Source of the DNA: Betaproteobacteria bacterium SCN1
Lineage (GTDB): Bacteria > Pseudomonadota > Gammaproteobacteria > Burkholderiales > Thiobacillaceae
Assembly (NCBI GenBank): GCA_008923315.1
Contig: WBSF01000008.1
Location: 310,001 to 374,000, forward strand
Direction of reading: 5' to 3'
DNA length: 64,000 nt
Below, in pieces: positions 35,826-44,800 of the stretch. A program made the position numbers and the translations under genes. The notes below the pieces were generated by a model that searched no databases, was not told where the DNA came from, and worked only from the letters and a program-made list of their open reading frames with translations. Within the stretch, counting starts at the first letter, position 1; every line of letters begins with the position of its first letter.

Positions 35826-36158
35826 ATGTCAGTAGATCAAACGAGTGTGGTTGATGCAATCGGAGTCGACAAGGTAACTGGCGATTTAGTACTGACCATA
35901 TCGGATCACCTTGAATGGACAGGCAATGATAATGAGCACCTTCTCTTATTGCAGGAAAAACTCAATACTTATCTTGGCTTTGTTGAAGGAGGGGAAATTT
36001 TTAAAACCTATCCTGATGCAAAAGATAGGGCGGTATTGATCGATGTTGTCTGCAAATTTCCTTTAAATCAGGAAGCTGAAAATTTCTATGGCCATGTTAC
36101 CTCGATTGTCGAGGGGGCTGGAATAAAGCTCCAGCACAGAACATTCAATGCTGCTTAA
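35826..36158 (+). CDS. DUF6572-type immunity protein
   Basis: 110 residues from the ATG at 35826. The opening SVDQTSVVDAIGVDKVTGDL and LTISDHLEWTGNDNEHLLLL match my memory of DUF6572, found beside polymorphic toxins. It follows the broken toxin tail and is probably its surviving immunity gene. AT-rich. Retained immunity without toxin is common where neighbours carry the toxin. Confidence 0.75.
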   Translation: MSVDQTSVVDAIGVDKVTGDLVLTISDHLEWTGNDNEHLLLLQEKLNTYLGFVEGGEIFKTYPDAKDRAVLIDVVCKFPLNQEAENFYGHVTSIVEGAGIKLQHRTFNAA

Positions 36159-36178
36159 AATGATCAAGTGGAACTAGA

Positions 36179-36355
36179 ATGGCACGGGTTAGAATCGGCG
36201 ACATCGTCGAAATTCAGACCGCGAAGGGTCATGCGCACCACGTAATCCAACTTGCAGGACGGGGACGAGGTGTCCCATCTTTGGCAACCGCAGAAGCAAG
36301 ACGAAGTCCGGCGTTACTACCGCGCACCTCTACGACGCGCGCAGTAATTGAGTGA
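36179..36355 (+). pseudogene. Remnant immunity-like gene (Imm26-like start)
   Basis: A 58-residue frame beginning MARVRIGDIVEIQTAKGHAH, whose first 17 residues resemble Imm26-type immunity proteins (GDIVEIPTxKG). After that the sequence becomes arginine-rich and unlike a folded protein, as expected after a frameshift. Probably a decayed third immunity gene of the same toxin array. Confidence 0.45.
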
Positions 36356-36404
36356 AATCTGCAGCGGAAGCGACGCCGAGACATTGTCGGCACCACTTGA
36401 TTAC

Positions 36405-37169
36405 TCACTTAAATTCAACAGGGAAGTTTAGTTCGAGATGGAGGATAGTAATCGGATCCATTTTCCAGGCCGCCCTATCGTGATGTGAGCAATCTACGAG
36501 GCCTGTGCCTGGTATTGAAATTCTGTGGATGTGCAGTGGTTTGGGCTGGTATTGCTGCAGTGCTGCCAAAATGGCTTCTTGCATGGTGCTGCCGTCGTTG
36601 TTGATGCTGTAGGCCAACATGGCGCCGAGGGGGCCGGTGCTATATGCCGAGTCATGAGAGAAGAAGCAACCCATGCCATCGGCCGCGAGGTATTTGGTCT
36701 GTATATCGCGCTGTGATGTAAGCGGCTTAGCCTCAATAGTTAGTTCTGGAGCGCCGGGATGCTCTAGAGAGCACACCCTGAAATCGACTTTCTTTGAATG
36801 CCGTCCTGCGCGCTTGTCGCTCTTGACTGGTGATTCGAACGAAAAGCACACATCATGCTGTCGCAAGAAGTGATTTGATGGGAGCGCCTTGCGTAACTCC
36901 TCGGCCCGGTGTCCGATTTCTGAGGTGATAGCGTCTTCTGTTGGGATCCGGATTACTGTACCCGCCCGTCCCCTCTTGGGCTTGCCCATGGCGCCGGCCT
37001 TCTGCTTGAAGCCAGCCCAGTTTGCGGGCTCGACTAGCTGTTCTGCGGCTTGCCAATAGAGCTGCAGCACGTGGCGTAAGAACTCCGACCATATTTGCGC
37101 TTTAGGGGCCGAGAAACCACGCTGCTTGAGCAGCGCCTTGATATTTTGTCCTGCAGGGGGTCCGCTCAA
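36405..37169 (-). CDS. Putative restriction nuclease, PD-(D/E)xK type
   Basis: 254 residues, overlapping the methyltransferase stop by four bases. A candidate catalytic pattern is visible: D129 in KKVDFRV and E146-x-K148 in LTIEAKPL, separated by a short loop, as in PD-(D/E)xK nucleases. The N-terminal part is helical with a conserved-looking RIPTEDAITSEIGHR. I do not recognise a named family. Being last in a three-gene operon behind a DNA methyltransferase, it is most simply the restriction subunit. Confidence 0.65.
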   Translation of the reverse strand: MSGPPAGQNIKALLKQRGFSAPKAQIWSEFLRHVLQLYWQAAEQLVEPANWAGFKQKAGAMGKPKRGRAGTVIRIPTEDAITSEIGHRAEELRKALPSNHFLRQHDVCFSFESPVKSDKRAGRHSKKVDFRVCSLEHPGAPELTIEAKPLTSQRDIQTKYLAADGMGCFFSHDSAYSTGPLGAMLAYSINNDGSTMQEAILAALQQYQPKPLHIHRISIPGTGLVDCSHHDRAAWKMDPITILHLELNFPVEFK

Positions 37170-40100
37170 GCGGCCTCCTGAGTGAATTCATCCATGGCAC
37201 GGCGGCTGTCAGCGTAAGCACTGTCAACGGTCCATCTGAAGTACTCCAACGGTTTAATGATGGCGATAGTCGACGTGCCCGGATCAACGGTGATCACCAG
37301 ACTGTTGTTGAATGGGTTACTGCCCTGCCGGTGGTTGGCTTCAATAGCTCTTTGGCAGGCTGATATCAGATCGATGCCATGGGCGGTGGGCTCTTCGTCT
37401 GCATAGTGGGCAACGATAACGCCGACACCACTCTCGGGATCGTCTTTGTGGGCCACGTTGAATGCGCCTTTTCGGCCGATGAGTCCGTCCAGACTACGCT
37501 GGAAAACTTTTGAGTAGTTTGCAAGCATGCCTTGCTTGGCTGACGTAAGGGCTGCGTCGGGTACGTTTCCATCTTGAAACCACATGCGAAAGTGCAGGAA
37601 TTCATTGATGGCGCTACGCAGGTCACGGTCGAGCTTGAAGGCCTTGAGGATAAAATCCTCAAGCTTCTTGCCTTCATGAGCAAGAACTTGCTGGATGCGT
37701 TCATCGTCGAGCGAGGTAAACGGCACCGGAAGACTGGCGAAATCAGCGGGCTCAACATTGCGACGATCCATGAGCCAGCGCCGGCCAATAGTGGCTAAAA
37801 AATAGAGGGCCACGCTGCTGTTCAGATACTTTTCCAGTGCACGCAGGAACCGTATTTCTATAGCAGTGACTTGATTTCCAGGTTTGTCAAAAAAGACCGC
37901 CAAGTAGCTTGATGTATATGCCTTTGGATAATCAATGAAGCGGATGTTGTGAAAGTTCCTTGGGACGAGAAGTATGTTTCCGCTGAATTGATTTTTATAG
38001 TTCTGTTTTGCTTTTGATAGCTGTGACCAGGACAGGCGATCTTTCTCTCGTGCTATGGAAGAAGCCTCGTCAGTATCGAACAAATCTCGGATCGGCTTGG
38101 CAGAGGCGAGTTTTGTTTTGGATTCAACATGCGGGCCGTCATCTAGAAGTTCAGTGGGCAAACCAGTGTCACTAGCATTCCCACCACGCTTGCATTTGGC
38201 GCCAATTTGGTCGCACAGCGTGCCTAGCAATGCAATCGATCCGCTTGCGGCGGAGTCAATGACATACCGCTGAATTTGTCGGTCAACTGGTCTAAGCACG
38301 AAGGCTTCAAACCAACTACGGGATGTGGCCGCCAATGCGTCATGCCTAAAGCGCTGAACTGCCGCCTCATCCATGACCAAGGTCCATGGCCAAGTGTCTT
38401 TTGAGGCAATGGGTTGGCTAATAGATAGTGGCGTGTATACCCACGTCCAGTCGGCGGGCGTAGGCTTGCGTTTGCGCAGAAAGAGCGCCGCGCAAGCATG
38501 TTTGGCCCCGGAAAAGAGCTTGTGACGGAGGTGCGAGAAATTGATAGCGCCGCTGACATAAGTTTCGGCCTGCAGGCGACTGCGAAACCTTGCTGCGGTC
38601 GGGTTAATGAATGACTTGGACGGAATGAGCATAGCAAGCACGCCGTCTTCCACAAGGTGTTCGCGTAGTGCTTTCCAGACAAAGATTTCTGCAGCTTGAT
38701 CTTTGCCAATAGGGCAATCTAGATGGGCACTGGCCCACTTGATTGCCATAGGCGATTCAAGTTTGCCCAAAGTCTGCCATGGTGGATTGCCTACCACACA
38801 TCGGATAGGTGGAATGGAGCCATGCATCGATTTAGAGAAGAAATCATTGGCAAATAAGTTTGTGCCCACGAGGCCGGGGAAGAGTTTCTTAGGGTCTTGT
38901 CCAGCGGCGACCACATTCAAGTCACGCGGTCTCACATAGTCGAGCATGGTCAGGTAGAGACTAAATGCCGTGACGTGGCAGGCATCTGAATTGCGCTCTA
39001 CGCCAAAGATGTTGTGAACAAGTAACCTGCGAATCTGCTCCAGGGATAGTGGGTCTGGGCTGTTTGCCCGCGCGTGCTCAAGGATTCGGCGGTATGCCCC
39101 AACAAGGAACACCCCCGATCCTGCCGTGGGATCGAGTACGGTGACGCCGTCTTGGAGCGTCAGGTCGTCTTCAACTCTGTCGAGCACAAGGTCGACTAGG
39201 AATGGCGGCGTGTAGTATGCCCCTACCCGTCGACGCTCGCCGCATTTTACGTTTTCAAAAAATTGCTCATACACAGCCGCCAGGGTTTCAACGCGCAGCA
39301 CGCTCAAGTCAATGTCTATAAAGCTGAACTGCACAGCGCCGCTGGCTTGCGTTCTCGCACCATGCTTCAGGACAGCTCTGGCAAGATGGATGTGTGTGGC
39401 GTTGATTTCCGCACGATCAGCCGCAGAGAGCGGGAAAATGCTGCCATTGAATATGGAGTCGAGATCGTCGAGTAGTTTCCAAAATGCTCGCTTGTTCCAG
39501 GATGCGTTAGCGTCCGCGAGATTGACCCCATCATGGCCACGGCTCTTAAGCCAGTCTTGATTGATGATGTCACGATCCACCAAAAAATATAGGTAGAGCA
39601 GCTTGCCGATAAGCCCGTTGGCAGCGGTATGCCCTAGGCACTTGTCGACACCCACGCCGTAGATAAGGTTGTGACTAAGGTCGCTTAGACCCCAAAGAAG
39701 GGTCTGGTCGACGCGACCACTCACGTCAATGGCATGCTCTCGCCAGAATATTGATGAGCGCAAGCGGCTTGCACGCAGGTTGATAAGCTTTTTTGCTGTT
39801 TCTGAAATGGCGGAACAGACTGCGTCATCAGCGTTAATCTCGCCCCAGCTTACAGCGTGTACATTCTGCTGCCACTGTTCGCTTGCATATTGGAAGCCGT
39901 GGCAAATCAATACCTCTTCAGGTGTGGCTATGAGTAGAAACGGAACGAGGCCTTGACTCCAAACTTTTCGGTGAATAGCTTGGGCCTGATCAAGATCAGC
40001 AGCTGTAGCAATGTAGACTAAGGGAGCTGAAACCGCTGATGCGTTTTGGCCAGACAGCCAGCAAAAGGCACCTATGACACCCATAGAATCGCGGGCTTGT

Positions 40101-40234
40101 ACCAGAGCGAAACGGTGGGCATGAACGGTATCGAACCTATCAGAGGCAACCCAGCCATTGGGCGATGAGTATGAAAGCAAGCAGAGCAACTGCTTCAGCT
40201 TCTTTTTCATGATGGCCGGCTGGGGGCTGTTCAT
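37166..40234 (-). CDS. Class-gamma N6-adenine DNA methyltransferase (R-M subunit)
   Basis: 1022 residues. SAM-binding motif DPTAGSGVFL at about residue 368, preceded by GAYYTPPFLVD at about 337, and catalytic NPPW at about 483. The arrangement YTP, DPTAGSG, NPPW is that of HsdM/Eco57I-like methylases. The C-terminal 400 residues carry what should be the target-recognition region (ADFASLPVPFTSLDD). I see no obvious nuclease motif in the N-terminal 300 residues, so cleavage is probably done by the overlapping downstream protein. Overlaps both neighbours by four bases. AT-richer than the tra genes. Confidence 0.88.
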   Translation of the reverse strand: MNSPQPAIMKKKLKQLLCLLSYSSPNGWVASDRFDTVHAHRFALVQARDSMGVIGAFCWLSGQNASAVSAPLVYIATAADLDQAQAIHRKVWSQGLVPFLLIATPEEVLICHGFQYASEQWQQNVHAVSWGEINADDAVCSAISETAKKLINLRASRLRSSIFWREHAIDVSGRVDQTLLWGLSDLSHNLIYGVGVDKCLGHTAANGLIGKLLYLYFLVDRDIINQDWLKSRGHDGVNLADANASWNKRAFWKLLDDLDSIFNGSIFPLSAADRAEINATHIHLARAVLKHGARTQASGAVQFSFIDIDLSVLRVETLAAVYEQFFENVKCGERRRVGAYYTPPFLVDLVLDRVEDDLTLQDGVTVLDPTAGSGVFLVGAYRRILEHARANSPDPLSLEQIRRLLVHNIFGVERNSDACHVTAFSLYLTMLDYVRPRDLNVVAAGQDPKKLFPGLVGTNLFANDFFSKSMHGSIPPIRCVVGNPPWQTLGKLESPMAIKWASAHLDCPIGKDQAAEIFVWKALREHLVEDGVLAMLIPSKSFINPTAARFRSRLQAETYVSGAINFSHLRHKLFSGAKHACAALFLRKRKPTPADWTWVYTPLSISQPIASKDTWPWTLVMDEAAVQRFRHDALAATSRSWFEAFVLRPVDRQIQRYVIDSAASGSIALLGTLCDQIGAKCKRGGNASDTGLPTELLDDGPHVESKTKLASAKPIRDLFDTDEASSIAREKDRLSWSQLSKAKQNYKNQFSGNILLVPRNFHNIRFIDYPKAYTSSYLAVFFDKPGNQVTAIEIRFLRALEKYLNSSVALYFLATIGRRWLMDRRNVEPADFASLPVPFTSLDDERIQQVLAHEGKKLEDFILKAFKLDRDLRSAINEFLHFRMWFQDGNVPDAALTSAKQGMLANYSKVFQRSLDGLIGRKGAFNVAHKDDPESGVGVIVAHYADEEPTAHGIDLISACQRAIEANHRQGSNPFNNSLVITVDPGTSTIAIIKPLEYFRWTVDSAYADSRRAMDEFTQEAA

Positions 40235-40746
40235 CGCCGAGCCCGCCGGTCTTGGTGAGGTGAATTGGCTTCTGTGTCCGCAGTTTGGCCAACAAGCGCT
40301 GGGCCAAAATTCAAGGGCACTTGAGAGGAAAGCAAGCCGCAGCCGGCTTGCTGCATGTGGCTATCTGCGCGGGCAAAAATTTCAGCAAGGGACAGTATCA
40401 CCCCTTGTTCAAGGTTGGCTTCACTGTCGACATACCGCGCCGTCGGCGGATTCATCGTTAATACAAGTTTCGGCGCTCTAGCTACAGGGCGCGGGCCCGA
40501 AATCTCGTAGGCGATCGCCGGCAAAAGGGCGGCAATGGTACTACGCTTAAGGCCCACAGTAGTATCGAGCTCGCATGCAATAAGAATGACCAAAAAATCA
40601 TGCGGTGAGTACGTTCGCGCAACACGGGGCTGAGATGCAGCCTCGGCCTCAAATTTATAGGAAAGCTCAGCTAGCAGTCCGCGAAACTGATTGCGGGTGA
40701 GGTTTGCGACACGGTACACGTCTACCGCTTTTAGTCGTCTGCCCAT
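40231..40746 (-). CDS. Putative controller of the restriction operon
   Basis: 171 residues. Opening RRLKAVDVYRVANLTRNQFRGLL looks like a MerR-like winged helix, and a second helical unit follows (YSPHDFLVILIACELDTTVGLKRSTIAALL). First gene of the operon; its start codon is inside a perfect 13-base-arm palindrome. The C-terminus is basic (PHQDRRARR). I infer a DNA-binding controller that represses or times expression of the methylase and nuclease. Not a known C-protein family as far as I can tell. Confidence 0.6.
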   Translation of the reverse strand: MGRRLKAVDVYRVANLTRNQFRGLLAELSYKFEAEAASQPRVARTYSPHDFLVILIACELDTTVGLKRSTIAALLPAIAYEISGPRPVARAPKLVLTMNPPTARYVDSEANLEQGVILSLAEIFARADSHMQQAGCGLLSSQVPLNFGPALVGQTADTEANSPHQDRRARR

Positions 40747-40809
40747 CTGCGCATTCTATGCGCAGATGGGCACGGAAACAACCCCATCTGCGTGAAGTTT
40801 GCGCAGATG
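40741..40809 (-). promoter_or_regulatory. Palindromic operators upstream of the restriction operon
   Basis: A perfect palindrome, arms GCCCATCTGCGCA and TGCGCAGATGGGC with a five-base spacer (40741-40771), overlaps the controller's start codon. A second, CATCTGCG...CGCAGATG (40785-40809), shares the same CATCTGCG half-site. Two sites with one half-site sequence imply cooperative binding of one regulator, most likely the first gene's product. Confidence 0.75.
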
Positions 40810-40976
40810 AGCGCAACGCGCGAATGCATATTAGGGAATGCATTTACATTAAAAAGGCACTTACGAACAGTTCGATGCGTGCCAATTTTTTGGAAAATCA
40901 TGAATTGTGCAACAGGTAACAAATGGTGGCCCAACCAACACAGGGCCAGTCCGCTGACCCTATTTTACCAATCCTA

Positions 40977-41002
40977 TTCATGATAACTATTATTATCATG
41001 AA
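40977..41002. repeat. AT-rich 10-bp inverted repeat beside a tyrosine recombinase
   Basis: Arms TTCATGATAA and TTATCATGAA are perfect, with a six-base spacer CTATTA, 52 bases before the recombinase start. Arm and spacer lengths are those of a tyrosine recombinase core site, and the AT-rich composition stands out. It may be the recombinase's own crossover site or its operator. Confidence 0.5.
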
Positions 41003-41054
41003 CGTATATTTTGTGTTGTAAACTCCGGAACAGACGCATAGCTCCCCTTTCCCC

Positions 41055-42986
41055 TTGGCCAATCAGGCACTTATCGCCTTCTCTTCGCACCGGAAGATCG
41101 GACGCAATCATCTGGCCTTCTACCGGGCCTGGCTGCAGGGCCTCGATCTCAAGGTCGCGGCTGACCGCTACCTCGAATCGAGCCTGGACCTGCGCCTGGC
41201 GCGTGCGACCCTGGGCTGGATCCAGGAGACACTGGCCATGGCAGCCCGCCGGCACGGCAAGCACGCCCTGGTTCGATTGCTCCGGCTCCCGCTTGGCCCG
41301 CCCCCACCGGAGGCCTCGGCTCAGCAGCCTGCGGCCGCGCCGTCCCTCGAAGCGTTTCGTGCCGCGGCCGATCCGGATGGTTTCTATTCGGAGGCGGAGC
41401 TGACCGTGCTCTTCCTCGATGCCTACCCGCAAAGCCACGACAAGCAGGCCCGCCACCGCGCACGCCTGATCGAGCGCCAGCTGGCGGCGCTGGTCTGGCT
41501 GGAGGATCTGCTGGCCACCGATCCGCAACTGCAGGACTCGGTTGCGGCCTGGTTCGACGACCGCCTGGCAGCACGGCTCATCCTGGCCGGGATAGGCACT
41601 CTCGGCGACCTGCAAGGGCGGATCCGCACGCACGGCTACCGCTGGTGGGTAACGGTGCCACGCCTCGGGGAGAAAGGGGCCGCGCGTCTGGTCGCGTGGC
41701 TCACTCGGCACGAATCCTCCCTCGGCACACTGCCGGCGCAGGGCCATGCACCACAGCGATCGATGCCGGCGACTGCGCTCATACGGCCTGCCATCACCGC
41801 CATCATGCCGCTGGAGTCCTTCGTCCCGCCGGCGGCGCTTGATGGCTCCCGAGGCGTTAACCGCGGCTCTGGCCGCTGCCAGCTCGACGCCGAAAACGAC
41901 TATCAAGCCATCCAGGCCTGGCTCAAGGCCCGGGCCTTGAGTCCCCATACGGAGCGAGCCTACCGTCGCGAAGCAGAACGTTTGCTGCTCTGGGCCGTCC
42001 TGGAGCGCGCCCAGGCGCTCTCCTCCCTGACGATCGACGACGTGACCGCGTACCGCGACTGGCTCGGCGGTCTGGCTCGGACCCCGCCCGAGAGATGGAC
42101 CTGGCGCATCGCTCAGGCGGAATGGCTCGCCTCCCGATCGACGCCCCGCTGGTCGCCATCCTGGCGTCCGTTCGAAGGTGCCCTCGCCTCCCGCAGCCAG
42201 GTCCATGCGTACACGATCCTGAAATCCCTCTTCGAGTGGCTCTGCAAGGTGCGATATCTGGAAAGCAACCCCTGGGAGGCCGTCTCGGCAAGATATGCCG
42301 GTACCCTGTCGAGCCCCTCCTTCGAAGTCTCACATGCTTTCACCCGCAGCCAGTGGCGCTACCTGATCGGCCATCTCGGCACCCTTCCCGATGACGATGC
42401 TACCCATCGGATGCGCTTCGTCCTGCCCTTCGCCTATGCGACCGGCCTGCGCCTTGCCGAGCTGGTCGACGCGCGCCTGGGGCGGCTCTGTTCCATGCCC
42501 CTGAAGGACGAGCTGGGGGTACGCTGGATGCTCAAGGTACTTGGCAAGGGCAACCGCTGGCGGTCGGTACCCATGCCGGCCGTGGTGATGGATGCGCTGC
42601 GCGTGTATCTGACCAGGCGCGGGCTGGATGCCGATCCAGCCGCAAACGCCCCCGATACTCCGCTCGTCGCGCCGCTTGCGGGCCGCGCCAACCTGAAGTC
42701 CCTGAATCCCTCGACCCTGTATAAGGCTCTGAGAGGATTCTTCAAGAGCGCTGCGGTTTCGCTTGATCAGCAGGGACTAAGGGAAGATGCCCTGAAGATA
42801 GAGCAGGCGACCACGCACTGGCTGCGCCATACCCGTGGCAGTCACTCTGCCGAGACCATGCCGCTCAACCTGATCCAGCGCCTGCTGGGGCATGCCAGTG
42901 TGGCAACGACGGGGATATATACTTCCAGCGATGACGAATCCTTGTACCTCGCCCTCAATGAGGGGGTCGCCTCAGCGCTTGACTGA
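41055..42986 (+). CDS. Tyrosine recombinase with N-terminal DUF3701-type domain
   Basis: 643 residues. The first 220 residues have the text I associate with DUF3701 (HRKIGRNHLAFYRAWLQGLD, ESSLDLRLARATLGWIQETL). A core-binding domain follows near 285-390 (YQAIQAWLKARALSPHTERAY), then the catalytic domain: R in YATGLRLAELV, K in GKGNRWRSVPMP, HxxR in THWLRHTRGSH, and Y in VATTGIYTSS near residue 622. All catalytic residues are present. Long recombinases of this kind occur on mobile elements and could be the integrase of this one. The start codon is not ATG-clear; I use the longest supported frame. Confidence 0.9.
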   Translation: MANQALIAFSSHRKIGRNHLAFYRAWLQGLDLKVAADRYLESSLDLRLARATLGWIQETLAMAARRHGKHALVRLLRLPLGPPPPEASAQQPAAAPSLEAFRAAADPDGFYSEAELTVLFLDAYPQSHDKQARHRARLIERQLAALVWLEDLLATDPQLQDSVAAWFDDRLAARLILAGIGTLGDLQGRIRTHGYRWWVTVPRLGEKGAARLVAWLTRHESSLGTLPAQGHAPQRSMPATALIRPAITAIMPLESFVPPAALDGSRGVNRGSGRCQLDAENDYQAIQAWLKARALSPHTERAYRREAERLLLWAVLERAQALSSLTIDDVTAYRDWLGGLARTPPERWTWRIAQAEWLASRSTPRWSPSWRPFEGALASRSQVHAYTILKSLFEWLCKVRYLESNPWEAVSARYAGTLSSPSFEVSHAFTRSQWRYLIGHLGTLPDDDATHRMRFVLPFAYATGLRLAELVDARLGRLCSMPLKDELGVRWMLKVLGKGNRWRSVPMPAVVMDALRVYLTRRGLDADPAANAPDTPLVAPLAGRANLKSLNPSTLYKALRGFFKSAAVSLDQQGLREDALKIEQATTHWLRHTRGSHSAETMPLNLIQRLLGHASVATTGIYTSSDDESLYLALNEGVASALD

Positions 42987-43003
42987 TCATGCCGCTAGCA
43001 CGG

Positions 43004-43741
43004 TCACAGGCCCGCCCATCGCGGAGGGACGGGCAGTATTGCCGATGCCGTCAGCACGTACAGCAGCTTTTTCGGTGGCCAGACGTTCGCCTCGGCCATC
43101 CGTGCGTCGTAGTCGGCTTGCTGGAAGCCGCGGATCTGGCTACCTTCCGGGTACTGCGCGCAGCCGCGGGCATCGTCGTAGAAGTCGATCTCCCGCGTCT
43201 CCTCCTGCCAGCCCGCCGCGCTCTGGCGGTGATCCCATGGCTTGCGATGCTGACGGATGACGTTCGTGCGCAGCATGCGCACCCTGATTACTGCGCCAGG
43301 TGCGTCGCGCAGCATGTCCTGCAGGTCCACGCGCCAGCCGGCGCGTGGCGTCGAGCGCGAGGCCGCAGCGACCCGCTTGTCCCAGTACTCGAGCACGGAG
43401 ACTTCTCTATCGCGCGGCGTCGCACAGGACAGCACCTCGGCTTCGTACACGTCGCCAAGTGATTTCGGGTCCGGCTGCACCAGCAGCAGCGTCGTTGCCG
43501 TGCCAACTGCGGCGACGGTGTACAGCATGCGCCACTGGATGGACGCGGGCAGTCTCACGATCGCGCAGGCAACCCACAAGACGAGGCCCAGCACGAAGCC
43601 GGCCGGCCCCGAGATCAGAATGCCAACTAGCGGTCCCTGGTTCGCGTCCGGCACGAAGACCATCGGGCCGAAGAATCCGGCAGCAAATCCCGCCGCAGCC
43701 AGGATCAGCACCCACTTCATGCCGGGGGGTCTAGCGATCAT
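43004..43741 (-). CDS. Membrane-anchored protein of unknown function
   Basis: 245 residues from the ATG at 43741 (MIARPPG); another ATG at 43720 is possible. Three membrane segments in the first 100 residues (WVLILAAAGFAAGFFGPMVF, LISGPAGFVLGLVLWVACAIV, MLYTVAAVGTATTLLLV). The rest is a soluble polar domain with cysteines in LSCATPRD and GCAQYPEG. Followed on the same strand by nothing of known function; preceded by an exported protein gene. No family recognised. Confidence 0.6.
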   Translation of the reverse strand: MIARPPGMKWVLILAAAGFAAGFFGPMVFVPDANQGPLVGILISGPAGFVLGLVLWVACAIVRLPASIQWRMLYTVAAVGTATTLLLVQPDPKSLGDVYEAEVLSCATPRDREVSVLEYWDKRVAAASRSTPRAGWRVDLQDMLRDAPGAVIRVRMLRTNVIRQHRKPWDHRQSAAGWQEETREIDFYDDARGCAQYPEGSQIRGFQQADYDARMAEANVWPPKKLLYVLTASAILPVPPRWAGL

Positions 43742-43847
43742 GTCGGGACTACGCTGCATCAGAACACGGTGATCCGCGCTGCGCCCAGCAGGTCGTAGAT
43801 CGCAACCACAACCACGAAGATGTCCATGACAGCCTTGACCGCCCAAC

Positions 43848-44573
43848 TCACTGCAGCCTGGTTGCGTCGCCCAGCGTTGCGGGGCATTCGGCGACGGGCC
43901 GTTCGGGGATGCGCAACCAGGGGTGGTCTGCCGCGATCGCCCGGAGTTCCTTGCGGGAATGCCACACCCGCTCGTGCCAGTAATAGACCTTCGAGTAACC
44001 GTAGGTACAGACCAATACCTGCGCGGAACTCTTTTGCCGGAACGCGCCGACCTGATTCTCGAACGGTGTGGCGTCTTCGTACATCACCGTCCGGCTGACC
44101 GGACGGACCTGCGAGGCCGTGAGCGCCGTACGGCGCTGCGCTTCTCTCTCCTCCGCCGACGGCGTGGTATAGCGGTGCCTCAGGTGAACGACGAGGTTAT
44201 GGCCCAATTGCCGCACCGGTGTGGACAGGCACCCCTTGCCGGCCAGTACCAGCGTCTGCTGATAGTTCGGATGCGCCTGGATCATCTGCATCGCGAAGAG
44301 CCCGGATTGCGCCTCCTGCCCCAAAGCAGCTGCCCATTGAAGGACCTCCTGCACCGAAGCGTCCGCATCGCCGACTACGCAACCCGCGTCCGACAGGCCG
44401 TGGATGATCGCGCTGAGCCCCAACGCAACGTCCGGCCCCTTGCCGATGCGGTCGAACGCGCCCGCCTGAAGCTTCAACAGCAGTTGCGGGTCGTGAGGGT
44501 ACGACTGGGCCGCTACCGGTTGGAACGCAATGATGCCCAGCATTACGATGATTCTCGACAATAGCGGTTTCAT
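43848..44573 (-). CDS. Exported protein of unknown function
   Basis: 241 residues from the ATG at 44573. Signal peptide with core IIVMLGIIAFQPVAAQ. The mature protein is soluble, with cysteines in DAGCVVGDAD, GKGCLSTPV, VLVCTYGYS and VAECPATLG, an even count suggesting two disulfides. Phrase VYYWHERVWHSRKELRAI near the end. Same strand as, and just upstream of, the membrane protein gene; the pair may be functionally linked. Confidence 0.65.
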   Translation of the reverse strand: MKPLLSRIIVMLGIIAFQPVAAQSYPHDPQLLLKLQAGAFDRIGKGPDVALGLSAIIHGLSDAGCVVGDADASVQEVLQWAAALGQEAQSGLFAMQMIQAHPNYQQTLVLAGKGCLSTPVRQLGHNLVVHLRHRYTTPSAEEREAQRRTALTASQVRPVSRTVMYEDATPFENQVGAFRQKSSAQVLVCTYGYSKVYYWHERVWHSRKELRAIAADHPWLRIPERPVAECPATLGDATRLQ

Positions 44574-44800
44574 TCGGTACTCCGTGTTTTCCCGACCGGT
44601 GGGGGTCTTAGTGTCCAGGGTAAATGCATTATTGTCGCATTCCCGTACACCAGATTCAGTACACACTTATCCGGTATTTTGAATCGCGCCTAGAGCACCC
44701 GGCTGACTACGGTATTGTTCGTGATCTGACACCTATTCCCCCATGGGGGTGGCACAGGCAAAAAAAGATAACAAGGCAGCCCTCGTTGCGGAGCCCTACG

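Noticed and set aside
40974-42206. A 410-residue minus-strand frame over the DUF3701 recombinase
   Set aside because: The plus frame carries all catalytic recombinase motifs; the antisense text is arginine-rich and low in complexity.
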